Below are positions 25,594 to 34,755 of a stretch of DNA of 64,000 bases, one piece after another (position 1 is the first letter of the stretch; each line of letters opens with the position of its first letter). The notes under the pieces are model-generated. The model did no database searches. It was given only the letters and a program-made list of their open reading frames with translations, and had not been told where the DNA came from. Origin of the DNA: Flavobacterium shii (GTDB taxonomy: Bacteria > Bacteroidota > Bacteroidia > Flavobacteriales > Flavobacteriaceae); assembly GCF_025847235.1 (NCBI RefSeq), contig NZ_JAOZEW010000015.1, positions 95,371 through 159,370 on the forward strand, written 5' to 3'. The position numbers and the translations under genes are program-made.

Positions 25594-28338
25594 ATGAAAA
25601 AGCTCTACTTTCTATTATCCCTTTTAGGAATAGGTTTTACTGCACAAGCACAAAAACTATTTCCTTATTTGCAAAACGCAACCCCCACATCTATTTACGT
25701 TAACTGGAAAACAGAAAGCAATCCGGAAACTATAGTAGAATACGGAACAACTGCAGCTAATCTTAATGTTACAGTTACAGGTAACACCAATGTCTTTACA
25801 GATTCTGGTTACCCAGGGAATTATTTTTACCACAGCGCGAAACTGATGAACCTTTCGCCAAACACAAAATATTATTACAGAATAAAAACTGGTGCAGATG
25901 AGTCTACCGTTTATTCCTTTAAAACATTGCCTAATCCTGGGCAAGCAGCTACTGCCGATGGGCATATTCGGTTTTTGATTATGGGAGATAATCAGTTAAA
26001 AGACTTCCCTCGTTACGATTCATTAGTATCGGCAGCAAAAAGAAAAATAAAACAAAAATGGGGTTCAACATTATCTCCAGAAGATAATATTTCGATGACA
26101 TTTATGGTGGGTGATCAAGTCGATGTAGGAACTTTAGATCATTACGAAAACGTACACTTTAAAAAGAACAGAGGATTATCAGGTAATATACCAATTCAGA
26201 CTACAGTAGGAAACCATGAAACATACGGAACACTAGGTATGAATTCATATTATGATCATTTTTATATCAGTGAGCTTTCCTATAAAGGAATTTCATCAGG
26301 AACAGAAAACTATTATGCACAACAAGCGGGTAATGTTTTATTTATCAGTTTAAGTTCAGAGCATACAGGAGCTGCACAGTTAACTTGGTTACAACAGGTT
26401 CTAGCTGCTGCAAATGCTGATAACACCGTAGAGTGGATTTTTTCACTTAGTCACAGACCATATCAAGCAGAGCAATATGTTGGAGATATCTCTACATGGG
26501 TTCGTAATACAGCCGTTCCTTTATTGGTAACTTCTCCAAAATATTCTATGCATATTGGAGCGCACCATCATTTGTATCATAGAGGACAATTAAAAAACAC
26601 TCCTACCTATAATATTATTTCGGGAGGAACAGCTTGGGATCAATATTGGGGATCATCTACAGAACAAGATTTTGAAGATGTGCAGAAAACAATATGCAAT
26701 TGGATTTACCAAATAGTAGATATTGATGTTACAAACGGAAAAATGGATATCGAAAGCTATTCTATCGGAAGCGTTGATAAATGGAAAAACAACCAGTTAA
26801 TGGATGAGTTCCATAGATATAAAAACAAAGTTGCACCAGTAAAACCTGCAATCACAAATACTTTTGCAGCAAACGTTACTTTACCTTTAACAATCTCAGG
26901 TTCGGCATATAGCACTACAACAAAGGAATTATTAAATACAAGTCAGTTTTTAATTTCGCAAACGCCAACATTCGATATAATTAAGAAAGAGGTTTATCGC
27001 GATTTCGAAAATTTATACGGAAAATATAAGACTCAAAAAGATTCAACAGTTGATATAAATCTAGGTGTAGATATTACCAAGATGGATCTAACTTCGAACT
27101 CGCTTCCTAATGGTAAGTATTATGTGAAGTTAAGATATAGAGACCGCAATCTAGAATGGTCTCCTTGGAGCGATACTCAAGCATTTACTGTAACAGGAAG
27201 CAATAATGTGAATACTGAGATTGTTACCGATGCCTTAACCTATTTGCAAAGCGCACCTATTAAAGTTAATTTTACGGATGCTCCAGCGAGTACATCAACT
27301 TGGGTGGGATTGTATAAAGAAGGGCAAACACCGGGATCATCGACACCATCGCTAACTTGGCAATATACTAATGGTAGTCCAAGCGGATTTATTAATTTCC
27401 CTAACGGATTGGCTAATAAAGGACGTTATTATGCTGTAATATTTTCTAATGGTGGATATACAGAAATTGCTCCACGAAAATATTTTTATGTTGGGCCAGT
27501 TCCTGTATTAACTACCGATAATACCGAATATTCTGTAGGAACACCAATAGTTGTTAATTATACTAATGGACCACAATTGGCAAAAGATTGGATTGGTATA
27601 TATAGAATGGGAGTAAATCCAGGATCAGGAGTTACGTCTACAAGTTGGCAATATGTATCAACTGTAGCAGATACTAAATCATTTAACAACTTACCAAAAG
27701 GATATTATTATGCCGAATATTATTTGCAGGATAGTTTTAATGCTATCGGAAATAAAGTATTCTTTAAAGTTGGAGCTGTGGTTACCGAATTATGGATTAA
27801 TAAACCTGTATATGATCTTGGCGAACAAATTACAGCTTCATGGACAGATGCTCCAGGAATCGTAAAAGATTGGTTGGGTATTTACCATGAAGGCGATAAT
27901 CCTAACGAAAAACCATTGGTAAGTTATACTTATTTTGAAGGACTTTCGGAAGGAACTAAAGCAATTGCTAGTACTGAGTTACCCAAAGAAAAAGGAAATT
28001 ACTTTTTGGTAATGTTTACTAATGATTCTTATAACGAAGTATCAAACAGAGTTTCTTTTGAAGTAATTGATAGCTCTCTAGGTAGCGATGAGTTTAAAAT
28101 TGATAATGGATTAAAAGTATATCCAAATCCAACGAATAGTAATGCAGAAACCTTTATTCAGTCGGAGTATCCTATTGACGAAATAGAGATTTATAATATG
28201 GAAGGAAAATTATTGTACGCTACAAAAAATGTAAACAACAATAAGTTCTCTCTTATAAACCAAGATTTGCCAAAAGGAGTTTATATCCTAAAAATACATT
28301 CTCGTAAATTGTTTACAGCTAAATTAATTGTGAAATAG
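25594..28338 (+). CDS. Secreted purple-acid-phosphatase-like metallophosphoesterase with T9SS sorting domain
   Basis: 914 residues from the ATG at 25594, which starts a signal peptide (MKKLYFLLSLLGIGFTAQAQ). Parts in order: a fibronectin/PAP N-terminal-like domain (about 22-115, SIYVNWKTE, YYYRIKTG); a calcineurin-like metallophosphatase domain (about 125-400) with metal motifs GDNQ, GDQVD, GNHET, SHRP and GAHHH; a linker; three related roughly 95-residue beta domains (about 535-825, each with a W(V/I/L)G(L/I)Y segment); and a type A C-terminal sorting domain (LKVYPNPTN, IYNMEGKLL, KGVYILKI, KLIVK). Metal-dependent phosphomonoesterase or phosphodiesterase activity at the surface or outside is predicted. 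The substrate is unknown. Confidence 0.9.
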   Translation: MKKLYFLLSLLGIGFTAQAQKLFPYLQNATPTSIYVNWKTESNPETIVEYGTTAANLNVTVTGNTNVFTDSGYPGNYFYHSAKLMNLSPNTKYYYRIKTGADESTVYSFKTLPNPGQAATADGHIRFLIMGDNQLKDFPRYDSLVSAAKRKIKQKWGSTLSPEDNISMTFMVGDQVDVGTLDHYENVHFKKNRGLSGNIPIQTTVGNHETYGTLGMNSYYDHFYISELSYKGISSGTENYYAQQAGNVLFISLSSEHTGAAQLTWLQQVLAAANADNTVEWIFSLSHRPYQAEQYVGDISTWVRNTAVPLLVTSPKYSMHIGAHHHLYHRGQLKNTPTYNIISGGTAWDQYWGSSTEQDFEDVQKTICNWIYQIVDIDVTNGKMDIESYSIGSVDKWKNNQLMDEFHRYKNKVAPVKPAITNTFAANVTLPLTISGSAYSTTTKELLNTSQFLISQTPTFDIIKKEVYRDFENLYGKYKTQKDSTVDINLGVDITKMDLTSNSLPNGKYYVKLRYRDRNLEWSPWSDTQAFTVTGSNNVNTEIVTDALTYLQSAPIKVNFTDAPASTSTWVGLYKEGQTPGSSTPSLTWQYTNGSPSGFINFPNGLANKGRYYAVIFSNGGYTEIAPRKYFYVGPVPVLTTDNTEYSVGTPIVVNYTNGPQLAKDWIGIYRMGVNPGSGVTSTSWQYVSTVADTKSFNNLPKGYYYAEYYLQDSFNAIGNKVFFKVGAVVTELWINKPVYDLGEQITASWTDAPGIVKDWLGIYHEGDNPNEKPLVSYTYFEGLSEGTKAIASTELPKEKGNYFLVMFTNDSYNEVSNRVSFEVIDSSLGSDEFKIDNGLKVYPNPTNSNAETFIQSEYPIDEIEIYNMEGKLLYATKNVNNNKFSLINQDLPKGVYILKIHSRKLFTAKLIVK

Positions 28339-28365
28339 TAAAACAAGAATGTTTAAATAACAAAG

Positions 28366-28404
28366 AGGCTGTCCGAAAAGTAATTTTTGGATAGCCTTTT
28401 TTTT
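28366..28404 (+). terminator. Rho-independent terminator after the phosphatase gene
   Basis: AGGCTGTCC and GGATAGCCT pair with one wobble, and the hairpin is followed by eight T. Confidence 0.8.
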
Positions 28405-28851
28405 ATATTAGTTTTAGAAAACATGAAGGAGATTTGCTCCAGTGGAGTATCATTATCATATTTATAGTAAATATGTTGGTTCTAGAGATTAAGCTACAGC
28501 GTAGCGATGTTTTGGTTTCTCCTAAAGATTGATATATCACCCCTACGGGGGTTTTGTAAAATTGTTTTATGAATTTCTGTAAATATTGCGTCCCTCTGGG
28601 ACTTAGGATGGTATAAGCTAATGTTTTGATTAGTAAATGTATTTTATAGAAATGGAAATAATTTCCACGCTATCGTTTTGTATATCTGCTCGATTGTGTA
28701 TAATCTAGTTTGTTGATAATTGATTTTAACTTGATTTCATACTTCGGTTAGTATGGAAGATAAATAAATAAAACTTTACTTGTTAATAAATATTATTGTA
28801 TGAAAGTTTTATTTTAATATATTTGTCTTTATATCATTATATAAATATTAG
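28405..28851. other. 447-bp gap with short palindromic repeats
   Basis: No gene seen. ACCCCTACGGGGGT at 28539-28552 and GTCCCTCTGGGAC at 28590-28602 are two GC-rich palindromes in AT-rich surroundings, preceded by AAGCTACAGCGTAGCGATG near 28489. These resemble interspersed flavobacterial repeats. The last 100 bases are very AT-rich and lead into the HipA-like gene. Confidence 0.45.
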
Positions 28852-29673
28852 ATGCAACTACTGCAAACAATTGAAGAAGTTCACAAGGTTTTTGATACAC
28901 AGGGTAGTAGCCCGTTGTTAGTAACTTGCGAAGATTTTAGAGATTGGGTCTGCAAATATGATCGATTTCCTAAATATTTGTTTAATGAACTTATAGGTTC
29001 TGAATTTGCGAAATTATGGGATATTAAAACTCCCGAAACAAGTTTTATTAAAGTGAAACCTGAGCATGTTCCAATTGGTAAATTTCCACAACTTCAATTA
29101 ACATGGTTTGAGAAAGAATGTTTTGGGTCATTATATCTTGAAAATTCTAAAGAGATTGACCATTCTATTATTTCAATGTTTGAAGATAAATCTTTTAGAA
29201 ACAAAATATCAGATAAAGAAGATTTTTTAAAAATTGCATTATTTGATATATGGATTGCAAATGAAGATAGAAATTACAATAACTTTAATTTGCTTTTATA
29301 CATTTCGCCTGAAAAATTAAATTTTTTCTATGCTATTGATCATGTAAATATTTTTAATACGAGTTTCCTTGATTATGGAATTGCGGAATTAACTGAAGAT
29401 GACTCAATTATTAAGACAGATTTAGCAAAGATACTGTTTGGGAAAAACAAGAAATTATCTGACATTGTGGATACCTTGGTTGAAAAGTTCTACCTTTGTA
29501 CAGAAAACTGTCAAAATAATTTAGATGAAATACTAGATTTAGTTCCTGAATCTTGGAATATAAATAGAGTACAAATTAAAGATAGAATTATTCAAAATCT
29601 ATTTTCAGAAGAATGGAAAGCACAGTGCGAGGATAATTTTAGAGGATTTGTTCAATCTTTTATTATTAATTAA
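28852..29673 (+). CDS. HipA-like kinase (HipA_2 type)
   Basis: 273 residues, cytosolic. The N-terminal part (YLFNELIGSEFAKLWDIKTPETSFI) matches the helix that contacts the nucleotide in HipA-type kinases, and residues 132-165 read DIWIANEDRNYNNFNLLL, then FYAIDHV. This gives a catalytic-loop Asp139, a metal-binding Asn144 five residues on (the same spacing as HipA Asp309 and Asn314) and a second metal Asp163. The HipA N-terminal subdomain is absent, as in the HipA_2 family. The next gene starts 2 bp after the stop and looks like DUF3037, a frequent partner of this family. No HipB-like antitoxin is present. The substrate is unknown. Family assignment is from motif memory and fairly secure. Confidence 0.78.
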   Translation: MQLLQTIEEVHKVFDTQGSSPLLVTCEDFRDWVCKYDRFPKYLFNELIGSEFAKLWDIKTPETSFIKVKPEHVPIGKFPQLQLTWFEKECFGSLYLENSKEIDHSIISMFEDKSFRNKISDKEDFLKIALFDIWIANEDRNYNNFNLLLYISPEKLNFFYAIDHVNIFNTSFLDYGIAELTEDDSIIKTDLAKILFGKNKKLSDIVDTLVEKFYLCTENCQNNLDEILDLVPESWNINRVQIKDRIIQNLFSEEWKAQCEDNFRGFVQSFIIN

Positions 29674-29675
29674 AA

Positions 29676-30509
29676 ATGAAAACAATTTATTCAATATTAT
29701 ATGTAACGTTAAATGCTGCTCTTAATGAAAGAGTTAGTGTTGGTATTCTTATGTCTAATAGTTTTGAACATTATTTTAAATTTTCTTCTGAAAAACTTGG
29801 AGCATTAAAAGGTATCTTAAATAGTGAAAGATATAATCTAGTAAAAAATTATCTGAAATCGATAGAAAAGGAAATTTGTTTAAATTCAAATCAGCTTTTT
29901 AGCGAAAGAGAGTTGAAAAATAATTGGATTAATGAAGGTTATATAATTTATCTTTCAAAATATTCAAACAACATAGTTCAGTTTTCAGCTCCAAAACCTA
30001 TTGACGTAGATTTAAATATTGATACTTTTAAAAGAATCTTTGAAAAGTATATTTTTAGATATACTGAGGAAGTTAATGAAACTATTGGATTAAATATATA
30101 TTCAAAAGTTAAACAAGATTTATTTCCTAAAATAGAAGATAGAGTTAATTTAGAAATGATATTAACCTCAAATAATTTTGAAAATTTGTTTGCTCCAATT
30201 GAAATTGACTTTATTGGTATTAATGAAATTCCTGTGGCTGGACAAACTATTGACTTTGAAAAGAAACATTATTATTTAGAAAATGATATTGCCAGATTTG
30301 TTTCATTGACAAAAGCAATTGAATTAGAAGGAAATAGTAAAGGGAAGTATTATGTTTTAGGTAGAGAGCCGCAAAAACACACAGATAAAAACCACCAATT
30401 GTGGGAACATATCAGAGATTCAGATTTTCTTGAATTTGTAGATATTGATGAAGTTGGAATCGTAGAAGAATATTTAGAGGAACACAATGTGCGGCCTTTT
30501 TTCGATTAA
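29676..30509 (+). CDS. DUF3037-like protein, partner of the HipA-like kinase
   Basis: 277 residues, no signal peptide or membrane helix. It opens YSILYVTLNAALNERVSVGILM, resembling the DUF3037 opening in which a beta strand is followed by a charged loop and an (N/S)VGVVL-type strand. At about twice the usual DUF3037 length, it must carry an extra domain (about residues 150-277, including FIGINEIPVAGQTIDFEKKHYY and an acidic C-terminus). The 2-bp spacing indicates translational coupling with the kinase gene. Role unknown: a regulator, substrate or inhibitor of the kinase are all possible. A terminator follows at 30522. Confidence 0.6.
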   Translation: MKTIYSILYVTLNAALNERVSVGILMSNSFEHYFKFSSEKLGALKGILNSERYNLVKNYLKSIEKEICLNSNQLFSERELKNNWINEGYIIYLSKYSNNIVQFSAPKPIDVDLNIDTFKRIFEKYIFRYTEEVNETIGLNIYSKVKQDLFPKIEDRVNLEMILTSNNFENLFAPIEIDFIGINEIPVAGQTIDFEKKHYYLENDIARFVSLTKAIELEGNSKGKYYVLGREPQKHTDKNHQLWEHIRDSDFLEFVDIDEVGIVEEYLEEHNVRPFFD

Positions 30510-30521
30510 GATATTATAAAG

Positions 30522-30546
30522 AACTATCATGACAGATAGTTTTTTT
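30522..30546 (+). terminator. Terminator after the HipA-like module
   Basis: AACTATC, a 6-base loop, GATAGTT and a T run. The stem is only 7 bp but the placement, 13 bases after the stop, is good. Confidence 0.65.
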
Positions 30547-30696
30547 ATGCAATTGTTTGTTTGTATTTAATCCTTCAATTGATAGGAGGTGTATTTTATA
30601 AAAAAAAACTCCACTCCCAGACCTCCCAAATTCCTTCCCAAAACCAAAAAAAAATATTTCCCACCTCAACACCCCAACAAATAAAATCTGATTTTG

Positions 30697-30704
30697 TATA
30701 TTTG
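30697..30704 (+). promoter_or_regulatory. Candidate -7 box of pyrR-pyrB
   Basis: TATATTTG matches TAnnTTTG 24 bases before the pyrR ATG. No -33 TTG lies at the usual distance. The implied leader is too short for a PyrR-type RNA attenuator. Confidence 0.5.
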
Positions 30705-30728
30705 TCCAACCAAACACTACACTTTACT

Positions 30729-31268
30729 ATGAGTCAAAAAGTATTACTTAATTCAAAAGAAGTTACTATCATATTACATCGTTTGGCCTGTCAATTGATA
30801 GAAAAGCATCTTGATTTTTCAGACACGATTTTGGTAGGAATTCAACCTAGAGGTGTTTACTTGGCAGAGCGACTGAAAGAATTATTAGAAAAAGAATATA
30901 AAACACCTGAGATTACATTAGGATATTTAGACATTACTTTTTTTAGAGATGATTTCAGAAGAACAGATAAACCACTAGAAGCTAATAAAACCCAAATCAA
31001 CTTTATTGTAGAGAATAAAAAAGTCATTTTTATAGATGATGTATTATTCACAGGACGAAGTATTCGATCGGCTTTAACGGCTATTCAATCCTTTGGCCGA
31101 CCAGCAGAAATTGAATTATTGGTATTAATCGACAGGCGTTTTAGCCGACATTTACCTATTCAACCCGATTATCGCGGCAGACAAGTTGATGCTATCAATA
31201 ATGAGAAAGTGATTGTGAGTTGGAAAGAGAATGATGGCGAAGATGTCGTTTACTTGGTTACTAATTAA
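30729..31268 (+). CDS. pyrR: PyrR-type phosphoribosyltransferase / pyrimidine operon regulator
   Basis: 179 residues from the ATG at 30729, the usual length for PyrR. A longer frame running upstream crosses the promoter and is rejected. The PRPP-binding loop reads VIFIDDVLFTGRSIRSAL (about 98-115), and VGIQPRGVYLAERL and RRFSRHLPIQPDYRGRQVD match conserved PyrR segments. PyrR proteins convert uracil and PRPP to UMP and in Firmicutes regulate pyr transcription by RNA binding. Here pyrB follows after 76 bp, so involvement in pyrimidine synthesis is clear. Whether it regulates RNA is not, since no attenuator is visible. Confidence 0.92.
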   Translation: MSQKVLLNSKEVTIILHRLACQLIEKHLDFSDTILVGIQPRGVYLAERLKELLEKEYKTPEITLGYLDITFFRDDFRRTDKPLEANKTQINFIVENKKVIFIDDVLFTGRSIRSALTAIQSFGRPAEIELLVLIDRRFSRHLPIQPDYRGRQVDAINNEKVIVSWKENDGEDVVYLVTN

Positions 31269-31344
31269 AAAGTTGAATCGTTAAATTGTTTAATCGCAAA
31301 ACGAAACGATTAGCAATTTAAACAAATAACAAATAAACAAAACA

Positions 31345-32271
31345 ATGAAAGAATTAAGCGTAAATCATTTGTTAGGAATTAAATATATCAATGAGAATGA
31401 TATTAACCTAATTTTTGAGACAGCCGACCATTTTAAAGAAGTCATTAACCGACCAATTAAAAAAGTTCCTTCATTGCGAGATATTACTATTGCCAATATA
31501 TTTTTTGAAAATAGTACCAGAACAAAACTTTCGTTCGAATTAGCACAAAAAAGATTATCAGCCGATGTAATTAGTTTTTCGGCAGCACAATCATCAGTTA
31601 AAAAAGGAGAAACGCTTATTGATACGGTAAACAATATTCTTTCGATGAAAGTGGATATGGTCGTAATGCGTCATGCTAATCCCGGAGCAGCTTATTTTTT
31701 ATCCAAGAATGTAAAGGCAAGTATTGTAAACGCTGGTGATGGAGCACACGAACATCCAACACAAGCTCTACTAGATAGTTATTCCATTAGAGAAAGACTA
31801 GGAGATGTAGCAGGAAAGAAAGTTGTAATTGTAGGTGATGTTCTGCACTCAAGAGTTGCTTTATCTAATATATATGCTTTGCAAATGCAAGGTGCTGAGG
31901 TTAAAGTTTGTGGTCCAAAAACATTAATTCCGAGATATATTGAATCATTAGGAGTTACAGTAGAACCTAATTTGCGTAAAGCATTAGAATGGTGCGATGT
32001 TGCCAATATGTTACGAGTACAGAACGAAAGAATGGATGTGAACTTTTTTCCTTCTACAAGAGAATATTCGCAACAATATGGTGTAGACAAAGAATTATTA
32101 GATTCTTTGAACAAAGAAATTGTAATCATGCATCCCGGACCAATAAATAGAGGAGTAGAGATAACATCTGAAGTAGCCGACTCTGAACATTCGGTTATTT
32201 TAAATCAAGTCGAAAATGGAGTAGCGGTTCGTATGGCGGTTATTTATCTTTTGGCTTCAAAAATCCAATAA
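31345..32271 (+). CDS. pyrB: Aspartate carbamoyltransferase catalytic subunit
   Basis: 308 residues, the standard length. The carbamoyl-phosphate loop reads ENSTRTKLSFE (about 55-65), followed by VMRHANPGAA, HEHPTQALLD (about 134-143), VVIVGDVLHSRVALSN and MHPGPINRGVEI. It catalyses the first committed step of de novo pyrimidine synthesis, joining carbamoyl phosphate and aspartate. It forms a pyrR-pyrB pair. No pyrI regulatory chain gene is next to it. Confidence 0.96.
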   Translation: MKELSVNHLLGIKYINENDINLIFETADHFKEVINRPIKKVPSLRDITIANIFFENSTRTKLSFELAQKRLSADVISFSAAQSSVKKGETLIDTVNNILSMKVDMVVMRHANPGAAYFLSKNVKASIVNAGDGAHEHPTQALLDSYSIRERLGDVAGKKVVIVGDVLHSRVALSNIYALQMQGAEVKVCGPKTLIPRYIESLGVTVEPNLRKALEWCDVANMLRVQNERMDVNFFPSTREYSQQYGVDKELLDSLNKEIVIMHPGPINRGVEITSEVADSEHSVILNQVENGVAVRMAVIYLLASKIQ

Positions 32272-32344
32272 ATTCCAAAAAGAAACTACCTTCGTTATTC
32301 CAAAGACATATTTGGGAATTAATGAATGTATAGCAAGAGAAAAA

Positions 32345-32677
32345 ATGAAAGTAGATCAAAAAGGACATACAACAATAATTAAAGATACTCAGGGAGATTT
32401 TACTTCTTTCCTGGAAAAAATAACGCAGCAGTTTAAAACCTTCGGAAATCACAATATTATTATCGATTTATTGGCACATAAAGATTTAACCATAAACGAT
32501 ATCAAATTATTATTACCTCTTTCTAAGCAACAAAAAAAAGCCAAAAAATCTTTTGCCATTGTTGTTTCTGATATAGATTATAATGCCGTACCAGATGCTT
32601 TAATTGTTGTTCCATCTGTTCTGGAAGCACATGATATTATTGAGATGGACGAAATAGAAAGAGACCTGGGATTTTAA
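32345..32677 (+). CDS. Small STAS-like hypothetical protein
   Basis: 110 residues from the ATG at 32345; an upstream start at 32312 is possible but less natural. Alternating strands and helices (NIIIDLLAHKDLTINDIKLLLPLSKQQ, then SFAIVVSDIDYNAVPDALIVVPSVLEA) and an acidic end (EMDEIERDLGF) fit a STAS/anti-sigma-antagonist-like fold. The phosphorylatable Ser/Thr of true SpoIIAA proteins is not obvious. It lies between pyrB and the RNase Z gene, and flavobacterial homologues are often annotated as RNase Z-related purely from this position. Function unknown. Confidence 0.65.
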   Translation: MKVDQKGHTTIIKDTQGDFTSFLEKITQQFKTFGNHNIIIDLLAHKDLTINDIKLLLPLSKQQKKAKKSFAIVVSDIDYNAVPDALIVVPSVLEAHDIIEMDEIERDLGF

Positions 32678-32851
32678 TTTTAGATTTTAGATTTCAGATT
32701 TTGATTACTGAACAAATCTTAAAATTTTAGATATATATTAATATAAAATATGGGTTAGTTGTTTTATTTGTTTAACTGTTTAGTCGATTTATTTTGATGT
32801 TTTATTCTTGAACGATTAAACGATTTGCCCAGTAAACAAATAAACATAAAA

Positions 32852-33757
32852 TTGAAACTAACCATATTAGGCTGTTATGCCGCAACTCCAAGAACTTTTA
32901 CCAATCCGACTTCGCAGGTACTAGAAATAAAGAATAGATTGTTTCTTATCGATTGTGGAGAAGGAACTCAGGTACAATTGCGTAAAAACAAGATAAAATT
33001 CTCTAAGATAAATCATATTTTTATTTCGCATTTGCATGGAGACCATTTCTTTGGTCTCATCGGGTTAATATCTACGTTTAGTCTTTTAGGACGTACTACC
33101 GATTTGCATATTCATGGTCCAAAAGGAATTAAGGAAATCATCTTACTACAATTAAAGTTATCGAGTTCATGGACAAACTATGGTTTGTACTTTCATGAAT
33201 TAGAGTCAAATAAAAGTGAAGTTATTTTTGAAGATCAAAAAGTAACTGTAACTACAATACCTTTAAATCATCGAGTTTATACGAATGGGTTTTTATTTCA
33301 GGAAAAATTATCTGAACGAAAACTAGATGTCGATGCCGTTCAGCATTATAATATAGAGACTTGTTATTATCAGAAAATTAAAAACGGAGGAGATATAAAG
33401 CTGGATGATGGTACTATTATCGCCAACGAAAAATTATCATTTGATCCTTTGCCTCCTAAGAGTTACGCCTTTTGCTCCGATACAGTATATCATGAAGCCG
33501 TAATACCGATTATAAATAATGTAGATGTATTGTATCATGAAAGCACCTTCTTGCAATCGGAAGAAGCTCTGGCTTTAAAAACATTACATTCAACAGCCAA
33601 AGAAGCTGCTACAATTGCTTTAAAAGCCAATGCAAAACATTTGGTTCTCGGACATTATTCGACCCGTTATGAAAGTATTCAATTGTTTAAAGAGGAAGCC
33701 GCAACTATTTTTCCTAATGTATTATTAGGTGATGATGGAAAGAGTTTTGAGTTTTAA
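32852..33757 (+). CDS. rnz: Ribonuclease Z (tRNA 3' processing)
   Basis: 301 residues if translation starts at the TTG at 32852, giving the family-typical start MKLTILGCYAATPRTFTNPTSQ. There is no ATG nearby; another TTG at 32825 would add nine residues. The metallo-beta-lactamase motif SHLHGDHFFGL (about 59-69), LIDCGEG, FCSDTVYH and VLGHYSTRY are present. RNase Z cleaves the 3' trailer of tRNA precursors. The absence of an exosite arm longer than the usual short form fits bacterial RNase Z. It is in line with pyrB and pdxH but separated by AT-rich gaps. Confidence 0.93.
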   Translation: MKLTILGCYAATPRTFTNPTSQVLEIKNRLFLIDCGEGTQVQLRKNKIKFSKINHIFISHLHGDHFFGLIGLISTFSLLGRTTDLHIHGPKGIKEIILLQLKLSSSWTNYGLYFHELESNKSEVIFEDQKVTVTTIPLNHRVYTNGFLFQEKLSERKLDVDAVQHYNIETCYYQKIKNGGDIKLDDGTIIANEKLSFDPLPPKSYAFCSDTVYHEAVIPIINNVDVLYHESTFLQSEEALALKTLHSTAKEAATIALKANAKHLVLGHYSTRYESIQLFKEEAATIFPNVLLGDDGKSFEF

Positions 33758-33846
33758 AGGCTAGGCATATAGTCAAAAGATGAAAAATTAGAAATTAGCA
33801 AAGTCTTTTAATCTAGTAAGTCTAAAATTCAGCGTATTTAAATTAA

Positions 33847-33920
33847 TCTAACTATCTAATAGTCTAAGCAGTCTAATAATCTAAGATGTCTAAGAAAGTC
33901 TAACAATCTAAGTAGTCTAA
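33847..33920. repeat. Nine TCTAA motifs at 8-10 base spacing
   Basis: TCTAA starts at 33847, 33855, 33863, 33872, 33880, 33889, 33899, 33907 and 33916. The intervening 3-5 bases vary. The array ends 19 bases before the pdxH start codon. Confidence 0.75.
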
Positions 33921-33938
33921 AAATAAAAACTCAAAAAT

Positions 33939-34583
33939 ATGAATGATCTAAGTAATTATAGAAAATCCTACGAGAAAAGCGAATTACTGGAAACCAATAT
34001 TCCAGAAGATCCTATTAATCTTTTTAATAGATGGTTTCATGAAGTAGAAGACTTTGGTAGAGTCGATGAGGTAAATGCCATGACGGTTTCGACAATAGGA
34101 TTGGATGGCTTTCCTAAATCGAGAGTTGTTTTGTTAAAGAAATTCTCTGAAGAAGGTTTTATTTTTTACACCAATTATAATTCTGAAAAGGGAAAGGCAA
34201 TTGAACATAATCCCCATGTTTGTTTGTCTTTTTTTTGGCCAAATTCGGAACGTCAGGTGATTATCAAGGGAATTGCAAGTAAAACATCGGAGTCTGTTTC
34301 TGATGGTTATTTTGATTCAAGACCAGACGGAAGTAAACTAGGTGCAATTGTATCTAACCAAAGCGAAGTTATTCCGTCCCGAACATTTCTGGAAGAAAAC
34401 TTAAAGGCGTTGGAAAAAGAACTCGAAGGGAAACCAATCCACAGACCTAAACATTGGGGAGGTTTTCTTGTGACTCCAATTGAAGTTGAATTTTGGCAAG
34501 GAAGACCTAATCGTTTGCATGATAGAATTCGATATATTTCACAGGATGATTTTTCGTGGAAGATCGAACGACTTTCTTCTTAA
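33939..34583 (+). CDS. pdxH: Pyridoxamine 5'-phosphate oxidase
   Basis: 214 residues, typical length. Conserved segments: YEKSELLETNIPEDPINLFNRW, KSRVVLLKKF, FYTNYNSEKGKAIEHNP, RQVIIKGIASK, SNQSEVIPSR, PKHWGGFLVTP, EFWQGRPNRLHDRI. It is an FMN enzyme that makes pyridoxal 5'-phosphate in the vitamin B6 pathway. The start codon is directly preceded by the TCTAA array. Confidence 0.96.
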   Translation: MNDLSNYRKSYEKSELLETNIPEDPINLFNRWFHEVEDFGRVDEVNAMTVSTIGLDGFPKSRVVLLKKFSEEGFIFYTNYNSEKGKAIEHNPHVCLSFFWPNSERQVIIKGIASKTSESVSDGYFDSRPDGSKLGAIVSNQSEVIPSRTFLEENLKALEKELEGKPIHRPKHWGGFLVTPIEVEFWQGRPNRLHDRIRYISQDDFSWKIERLSS

Positions 34584-34755
34584 AAGTAAGAAAAATACAG
34601 TATAAATATATTTTATGATGTAGTTCGTCGATTTTTTTTGGTAGTTAAACGATAAAATGCGTAAGTTTAACTTATAATTAGAAGAAAGCGTTTTACTGAA
34701 ATACAATTTAAAGAGTTTGCCCCACAATCTACTTTAAGCTTAAACTACTGATATT

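Noticed and set aside
33847..33920. Possible CRISPR-like array
   Set aside because: Repeats are only five bases with 3-5 base spacers and there are no cas genes; it is a short periodic motif.
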